Shown here: one piece after another, positions 59,367 to 64,000 of the stretch
Position numbering within the stretch: the stretch's first letter is position 1
Layout: every line of letters begins with the position of its first letter
Assembly (NCBI RefSeq): GCF_001417735.1
Contig: NZ_BBUZ01000027.1
Span: 294,709 to 358,708 of the forward strand
DNA from: Streptomyces sp. NBRC 110028
GTDB lineage: Bacteria > Actinomycetota > Actinomycetes > Streptomycetales > Streptomycetaceae
Length of the DNA stretch: 64,000 nucleotides
Reading direction: 5' to 3'
Notes under the pieces: generated by a model
Databases searched by the model: none
The model's input: only the letters and a program-made list of their open reading frames with translations
Told to the model about the DNA's origin: nothing
Position numbers and translations under genes: made by a program

Positions 59367-60634
59367 TGGCGGGAGCGACTGAGGAGGCCGCCGCGAAACC
59401 GGCCCCGTTATGGGCCAACCGCGACTTCACCGTCTTCTGGTGCGGACAGACCCTGTCCGAGCTGGGCAACGCCTTCGCCCTGGTGGCCCTGCCGCTGCTG
59501 GTGCTGGACGCCACCGGGTCCATCGCCCGGATGGGGCTGCTGACGGCCGTCGCGGGCGCCGCGTCGATCGTCACCGGCCTGTTCGCGGGCGTCCTCGTCG
59601 ACCGGCTGCCCCGGCGGCAGCTGATGATCGTGTGCGATGTGGTCCGGGTGGCGCTCTTCGCCCTCATCCCCGTCAGCTGGGCCGTGGCCGGGCCGCAGGT
59701 CTGGCTGCTCTACGTGGTGATGGCGGCCGCCGCGGTCTTCGACATGGTCTTCAAGGTCACGTACGTCGCCGCCGTACCCAATCTGGTGGACCCCGAGCGG
59801 ATCATCGAGGCCAACGGGCGGCTGCAGACGACGAACGCGATCGCCTTCATCGTGGGGCCGATGCTGGCGGGCGGGCTGTCCGGGCTGCTCGGGCCGACCG
59901 CGGCCATCGCGGTCGACGCGGCGGGCTTCGCCGCCTCCGCCCTCGCGCTCTCGCTGATCCGCTTCCGGGCGGCGGCCGCACGGCAGGCCGCCCCGTCCGC
60001 CGCGGCCACCGGATGGCGCCGAGCGAAGCGGGAGTTCCTGGCCGGATTCGTCTTCCTGTGGCGGTCGCCGGTGCTGCGCTGGCTCACCGTGCTGCTCACC
60101 GGCGTCTCGCTGCTCGGCCTGGGCATGACCGACGTCTTCATCTACCAGATACGGGAGGGGCTGGGCGCGGGCGACCGGACGGTCGGCGTCGTGATGGGCG
60201 TGGCGGGCGCCGGGACCGTGCTGGCCGCCGTGCTCATCCCGGTGCTGCGCCGCACCTGGGGCTTCGGCGTGTGCTGGCTGGGCTCGTACACGCTGTGCGG
60301 GCTGGCCCTGGGGGCGCTCTCCCGGTCCACCACCGTTTGGGCTACGGCGGTGGCGGTGCTGTGCTATCAGTTCGGCATGGCGCTCGCGGGAATCTCCTCG
60401 ATGTCCCTGCGCCAGGCGATGACCCCGGACCATCTGCTCGGCCGGGTCACCTCCGCCTTCTGGACCCTGCACAACTCGCTCGCCCCGCTCGGCGCCGCCG
60501 CGCTCACCGCGCTGGTGGCGCGGTTCGGTGCGCGCGCGCCGCTGCTCGGCTCCGCCGCCCTGTTTCTGCTCATCGTGGCGGTCGGGGCGGGCACCCCGAT
60601 CCGGCAGCGCGCCCCCGGGGCGGCCGCCGTATGA
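59366..60634 (+). CDS. MFS transporter (DHA3/enterobactin-exporter-like)
   Basis: A 422-residue major facilitator with twelve predicted helices. RDFTVFWCGQTLSELGNAFALVALPLLVLDATGS and FAGVLVDRLPRRQLMIVCDVVRV are characteristic of the DHA3 group that exports macrolides and siderophores. The start ATG 59366 shares a base with the pentapeptide gene stop; GTG 59363 is possible. Coupled translation suggests both gene products act together, for example in resistance, but substrates are unknown. It converges on the DinB gene with a 17-bp gap. Confidence 0.92.
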   Translation: MAGATEEAAAKPAPLWANRDFTVFWCGQTLSELGNAFALVALPLLVLDATGSIARMGLLTAVAGAASIVTGLFAGVLVDRLPRRQLMIVCDVVRVALFALIPVSWAVAGPQVWLLYVVMAAAAVFDMVFKVTYVAAVPNLVDPERIIEANGRLQTTNAIAFIVGPMLAGGLSGLLGPTAAIAVDAAGFAASALALSLIRFRAAAARQAAPSAAATGWRRAKREFLAGFVFLWRSPVLRWLTVLLTGVSLLGLGMTDVFIYQIREGLGAGDRTVGVVMGVAGAGTVLAAVLIPVLRRTWGFGVCWLGSYTLCGLALGALSRSTTVWATAVAVLCYQFGMALAGISSMSLRQAMTPDHLLGRVTSAFWTLHNSLAPLGAAALTALVARFGARAPLLGSAALFLLIVAVGAGTPIRQRAPGAAAV

Positions 60635-60651
60635 CGGTGGCCCCGGCGCGC

Positions 60652-61158
60652 TCAGCGCCTGCGGATCGCGCCCCGGACGAACGCCGCCTGCCCCGCGTGC
60701 TGCAGGTCGTCCTCGATGACGCTGATCAGCCGCACCCCGAGGGTCACCGGTGGGGTCCACGCCTCGTCCACGACCTGGTCGAGATCGGCGTTGCGCAGCC
60801 CGCGTACGTAGTCGTCCGTCCGCTCGTGCACGGCGTCGTGGTAGCCGATGAGCAGATCGGCCGGTGCCAGGACCTCGGCCACGTCCCGGCCCCGGTGGCC
60901 GTAGCCGGTGGCTTCAGGGGGGAACGGCAGCCCGAACCGCTCGTACCAGCCGCCGGTGGTCCAGGCCTGTTCGGTGCCGGCGACCTCGGAGATGTGGTCG
61001 TCCTGGACGCGGGTCAGATGCCACACCAGCCAGGCGACGGAATTCGCGCCGTCGTCCAGACGCACGGCCAGTTCGTCGGTGGTGAGCCCACCGGCCGCCT
61101 CGTGCACGGCCTCCCGCACCCGGCCGAAGGCGTCTGCCAGCAGATCTGCGCTCTTCAC
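60652..61158 (-). CDS. DinB/DUF664 family protein (mycothiol-dependent enzyme-like)
   Basis: A 168-residue four-helix-bundle protein of the DinB/YfiT superfamily. The metal-site histidines are in VAWLVWHLTRVQDDH and in the final helix LQHAGQAAFVRG. In actinomycetes many such proteins are mycothiol-dependent transferases or isomerases. GTG 61158 has GGGAG upstream; the frame before it is an Arg-rich run. It is divergent from the SseB-like gene (136 bp). Specific reaction unknown. Confidence 0.85.
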   Translation of the reverse strand: MKSADLLADAFGRVREAVHEAAGGLTTDELAVRLDDGANSVAWLVWHLTRVQDDHISEVAGTEQAWTTGGWYERFGLPFPPEATGYGHRGRDVAEVLAPADLLIGYHDAVHERTDDYVRGLRNADLDQVVDEAWTPPVTLGVRLISVIEDDLQHAGQAAFVRGAIRRR

Positions 61159-61294
61159 GCGCGGCTCCCTCGCTCGTCGTCCCCGCCCGCTCATGGTGGC
61201 ATCCGCACACCGCCCCGACGGGACGCGGCCCGGCGCCGGCGCCAGGGAAGCCGGCGGTCGTCACCCGGATGGACCGCCTTCTATGCTCGGGTGT

Positions 61295-62062
61295 GTGACG
61301 ACAACAGGGAACCCGGTACTCGCCGGCATACTCGACCGCCAGGCCGCCCGGACCGAAGGGGAACAACTGCTCAACGCCATCGTCGACTTCGGGGTGCTCG
61401 TGCCCGTGGACGCGAACGGCTCGGTGATGTTCGTCGGTATGGAGGGGAGCGGCCCGAGCCTGCCCGGTTACACCAGCGAACAGTGCTGCCGGGAGCGGCT
61501 TCCGCAGTCCGCGGGGGCGGTGCACTGCGATGTGGCGCGGCTGCTGGACATCGAGCGGCAGACCAAGGTGGCGACCCTGTCGGTGTTCTCTCCCGGGGGC
61601 TATGCCGGGATCCCCATGTCCCTGCTGCACCAGGTCCTCCAGCAGCGCGGCCAGCGGCTCCCGGAGGACCGTACGCTCACCCTCGGCCGGTCCACCCATC
61701 CGCGCGCGGTGGCCCTGCGGGACGCGCTGCGCGACCGGCTGCGGGACTTCCCCGAGGTGCACGCGGTGTGGATCGGGCACGCCCGGTGGAACGAGAGCGG
61801 TATGGAGCAGCTGATGCTGCACATGGCTATCGGTTCGCAGGCGCCCGAGGGCACCGCGGACCGGCTGATGAAGGCGCTGCTCGAGAATCAGCCCGCGATC
61901 GGTGACGAGGAACCGGCCATCGCCCTGCGCGTCCTGGACCCGGTGGCGGAGGCGGACGAGATCAGCCGGCTCGACACCCTGGGGCTCGACACGGTGCGCG
62001 TCGACCCCGCCACCCGGCGGACCGAGGTCGTCTCCCAGGAGTACGACCAGCGGCCGGAGTGA
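61295..62062 (+). CDS. SseB-family protein
   Basis: A 255-residue protein with an SseB-like N-terminal domain (NAIVDFGVLVPVDANGSVMF; YTSEQCCRERLPQSAG) and the SseB C-terminal domain from about residue 125 (EVHAVWIGHARWNESG). E. coli SseB affects serine sensitivity; the biochemical role is unclear. GTG 61295 lacks a ribosome site, and a TATGCT -10-like hexamer lies at 61282-61287, so the mRNA may be leaderless. It converges on the alpha/beta hydrolase gene with an 11-bp gap. Confidence 0.82.
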   Translation: MTTTGNPVLAGILDRQAARTEGEQLLNAIVDFGVLVPVDANGSVMFVGMEGSGPSLPGYTSEQCCRERLPQSAGAVHCDVARLLDIERQTKVATLSVFSPGGYAGIPMSLLHQVLQQRGQRLPEDRTLTLGRSTHPRAVALRDALRDRLRDFPEVHAVWIGHARWNESGMEQLMLHMAIGSQAPEGTADRLMKALLENQPAIGDEEPAIALRVLDPVAEADEISRLDTLGLDTVRVDPATRRTEVVSQEYDQRPE

Positions 62063-62073
62063 CCCCGGAGCCC

Positions 62074-62955
62074 TCAGCCCCGTCCGGCCAGGAAGGGCAG
62101 CACCAGGGCGGCCACCTCGTCCGGCACCTCCTCCGCGAGGTCGTGTCCCGCGTCGAGGACATGACCGGTGACGTCGTGGGCCATCAGCCGCATCTGGGTC
62201 TCGTTCCGGTCGCCGATGAACGCCGAACCGCCGAGCGCCAGCACCGGGATGTCCAGCTTCTTCCGCGCCGCCTCCCGGTTCTGCTCGGCGTCGACGAGCA
62301 TGGCGCGGTAGATGGAGAGCATCGCGCGGATGCCGCCGGGCAGGGAGTAGCAGCGCACGTACTCCTCGACCGCGTCGGGGGTGGCGGTGTCGGGGCGGCT
62401 GCGCTCGTTCTTGATCATGTAGGTGATCAGTTCGCGCTCGTGCCCGGCGATCAGCATCTCGGGTACGTCCGGGTGGAAAGAGAAACCCAGATGCCATAGG
62501 TGCATCCCCGCCAAGACGTTCTCCTCGGTGAGCGCGGTGTGGTCCTCGAAGCCGAAACCGGGGAACAACGCCTCGGCGAACACCAGCGCGTTGACCTGAT
62601 CCCGGTGCCGGGCGGCGAGCTGGTAGCCGATCACCGCTCCCCAGTCCTCGCCCATCACGCTGTAGGACGCGTGCCCGAGGTGTGCCATGAGCGCCGCGAT
62701 GTCGTCGGCCATCGTCGCCGAGTCGTAGCCGCCCGCGGGACGGGCGGAGTCGCCGAGGCCCCGCAGGTCGGGGACGACGACGGTGTGCCGCGGCGTCAGC
62801 TTCGGCACGAGGTGGCGCCAGTGGTAGCCCGTCTTGGGCACGCCGTGCAGCAGCACCACCGCCGGACCGGATCCGCCCGTCCGATAGTGCAGGCTCGTTC
62901 CGTTGACGGTGGCACGGTTCGTGCGGAGGGAGTCTCCGTCATGGTCGAAAATCAT
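62074..62955 (-). CDS. Alpha/beta hydrolase, epoxide-hydrolase-like
   Basis: A 293-residue alpha/beta hydrolase. HGVPKTGYHWRHL forms the oxyanion loop, GEDWGA gives nucleophile Asp104, and the C-terminal DAGHDLAEE carries the His. The Asp nucleophile and HGVP point to epoxide hydrolase or haloacetate-dehalogenase-like chemistry. ATG 62955 has AAAGG ten bases upstream. It is divergent from the LysR gene at 63085 (129 bp), which therefore probably regulates it. It resembles the 41141-42022 enzyme in class but not closely. Confidence 0.88.
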   Translation of the reverse strand: MIFDHDGDSLRTNRATVNGTSLHYRTGGSGPAVVLLHGVPKTGYHWRHLVPKLTPRHTVVVPDLRGLGDSARPAGGYDSATMADDIAALMAHLGHASYSVMGEDWGAVIGYQLAARHRDQVNALVFAEALFPGFGFEDHTALTEENVLAGMHLWHLGFSFHPDVPEMLIAGHERELITYMIKNERSRPDTATPDAVEEYVRCYSLPGGIRAMLSIYRAMLVDAEQNREAARKKLDIPVLALGGSAFIGDRNETQMRLMAHDVTGHVLDAGHDLAEEVPDEVAALVLPFLAGRG

Positions 62956-63060
62956 CGGTGAAACCACCTTTCCCGGCCGGGAGCGGCCCTTGCCCATGAC
63001 CGACAGTCCACCTCGGCGCCAAGGCGCTATCCACGGCCATATCTCATGACCGGCCCGCCG

Positions 63061-63075
63061 ATATCTCCTCGATAT
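63061..63075. promoter_or_regulatory. Candidate LysR operator
   Basis: ATATC (63061-63065) and GATAT (63071-63075) form a dyad with a 5-bp spacer, 10 bp before the LysR GTG; a further ATATC lies at 63039-63043. The T-N11-A-like form suits LysR binding between the divergent hydrolase and regulator genes. Confidence 0.5.
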
Positions 63076-63084
63076 GATCGCCCG

Positions 63085-64000
63085 GTGGAAGCACGACACA
63101 TGCGGTACGCCCTGGCCCTGGCCGACCACCAGCACTTCGGGCGGGCGGCCGCCTCCCTGGGGATCGCCCAGCCCCCGCTGTCCCAGCAGATCGCCGCGCT
63201 GGAACGGGAACTGGGCGCGCGGCTCTTCGACCGTACGGCGCGCGGGGTGTTCCCGACGGCCGCGGGCGAGGCGTTCCTGGCCAGGGCGCGCCGGGCGCTG
63301 GCCGAGATGTCGGCCGCCGCGTCCGACGCGGGCCGGGCCGCCCGGGGCGAGACCGGCGGTCTGCGGCTCGGCTTCATCGGCTCGGCGCTGCTGGAGCTGC
63401 TGCCGTCCCTGCTCGGCCGGTTCATCCGCGAACGCCCCGAGGTGCGATTGGGCCTGCACGAGATGTCGACCTGCCGGTCGGCGGCGGCCCTGCTCGGCGG
63501 TGAGCTGGACATCGCCATCGGGCGTGGCGCGCCCCGGGGCGCCGGAGCCGAGGACCTGGTGTCGGTCACGGTCGGCCGGGACCATCTGGTCGCGGTCGTC
63601 GGAGCCGGCCATCCCCTCGCCGGGCAGCCGAAGGTGGGCGTCGAGCAGCTGAAGGGGCAGCATCTGATCGTGGCGCCCCACGATGAGGAACCGGTGGTCG
63701 CCGGATGGCTCGACGCGCTGCTGGGTGACGGAGCCGGGGCGGCCGCGCCGGGCGGCGGGGTCACCGAGGCCCGCGATGTGCACACCATCATCGGGCTGGC
63801 CTCGTGCGGGGTCGGGGTGGGGCTCGGCCCGGGGTGCCTGCGGGTGGCGGCGCGGCCCGGCACCTGGGTGTGCGAGGTGAGTCCGCGCGTGGAACTGCCG
63901 GATCTGGTGATGTCCTTCCGCGCCCAGGACCGCTCTCCGGTCCTGGCGGCCTTCCTGGACACGGCCCGGGAGCTGTGCCCCGGGGTGAACGAGCGGCTGG
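63085..64000 (+). CDS. LysR-family transcriptional regulator (partial, 3' end outside window)
   Basis: At least 305 residues of a LysR regulator that runs off the right edge. The helix-turn-helix is MRYALALADHQHFGRAAASLGIAQPPLSQQIAALERELG; the effector domain begins near residue 90 (GGLRLGFIGSALLELLPSLL) and is nearly complete. GTG 63085 gives the usual N-terminal length, with ATG 63100 as the alternative. It is divergent from the epoxide-hydrolase-like gene and is presumably its regulator. The LysR genes here and at 47778 are clearly different in sequence. Confidence 0.92.
   Translation, partial: MEARHMRYALALADHQHFGRAAASLGIAQPPLSQQIAALERELGARLFDRTARGVFPTAAGEAFLARARRALAEMSAAASDAGRAARGETGGLRLGFIGSALLELLPSLLGRFIRERPEVRLGLHEMSTCRSAAALLGGELDIAIGRGAPRGAGAEDLVSVTVGRDHLVAVVGAGHPLAGQPKVGVEQLKGQHLIVAPHDEEPVVAGWLDALLGDGAGAAAPGGGVTEARDVHTIIGLASCGVGVGLGPGCLRVAARPGTWVCEVSPRVELPDLVMSFRAQDRSPVLAAFLDTARELCPGVNERL

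Noticed and set aside
1..64000. tRNA, rRNA, insertion sequences, integrase or phage genes
   Set aside because: I looked for transposase and integrase motifs and for tRNA-like cloverleafs and saw none; a dedicated scan would be needed to exclude small RNAs.

Overview
The window is about 71-73% G+C by eye and has the features of a Streptomyces-type actinomycete chromosome. It shows strong third-position G/C, many GTG starts and one TTG start, GGAGG-like ribosome sites, Tat signal peptides, an AfsR/SARP-type regulator, a DUF574 methyltransferase, an MEDS-domain sensor and DUF6458. It looks like accessory or chromosome-arm territory: mostly catabolic, transport and regulatory genes in short operons, with no ribosomal, tRNA, CRISPR or insertion-sequence genes recognised.

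Layout. 1-5.1 kb (minus strand): a secreted GH2 glycosidase cut by the window edge, an isochorismatase-like hydrolase and a HAD phosphatase, a DUF6458 protein, a cation diffusion facilitator and a membrane protein. 5.2-15.3 kb: an APC-type permease with a soluble tail; a radical-SAM/GNAT pair; an NAD kinase; a three-subunit molybdenum aldehyde/xanthine dehydrogenase; and a secreted S1 protease. 15.5-26.1 kb: two small hypotheticals, an acyltransferase, DhaK-DhaL, a frameshifted ACC deaminase, an SDR, a basic Rho-N-like protein, a membrane-embedded spermidine-synthase-like protein, a Tat lipoprotein and a 2-hydroxyacid dehydrogenase.

26.5-34.6 kb is a catabolic block: MFS importer, HAD dehalogenase-like enzyme, FAD oxidase and PucR regulator, flanked by two D-2-hydroxyacid dehydrogenases, a ketopantoate-reductase-like enzyme and an esterase. 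34.9-40.0 kb holds a histone-H1-like DNA-binding protein and then a GT28 glycosyltransferase divergent from an SDR / DMT permease / polysaccharide deacetylase operon that ends in a decayed GtrA gene. 40.0-47.8 kb: MEDS sensor, epoxide-hydrolase-like enzyme, DUF574 methyltransferase, a 937-residue SARP/NB-ARC/TPR regulator and a TauD-type dioxygenase.

47.8-54.2 kb: a LysR gene divergent from a SnoaL-like/FAD monooxygenase pair, a Pit phosphate transporter with a small membrane partner, and a frameshifted cysteine-rich pentapeptide protein next to an ARMT1-type phosphatase. 54.3-58.5 kb: a LacI / sugar-binding protein / two-permease operon without an ATPase. 58.6-64.0 kb: pentapeptide protein, MFS exporter, DinB and SseB proteins, and an alpha/beta hydrolase divergent from a LysR gene that runs off the right edge.

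Three genes appear broken: the ACC deaminase, GtrA and the pentapeptide protein. Two of these need only a one-base change, so sequencing error must be excluded. I found no clearly new defence or biosynthetic system. The best candidates for new biology are the radical-SAM/GNAT pair with an unusual cysteine spacing and a 22-bp tandem repeat in its promoter region, and the PucR-controlled catabolic block.
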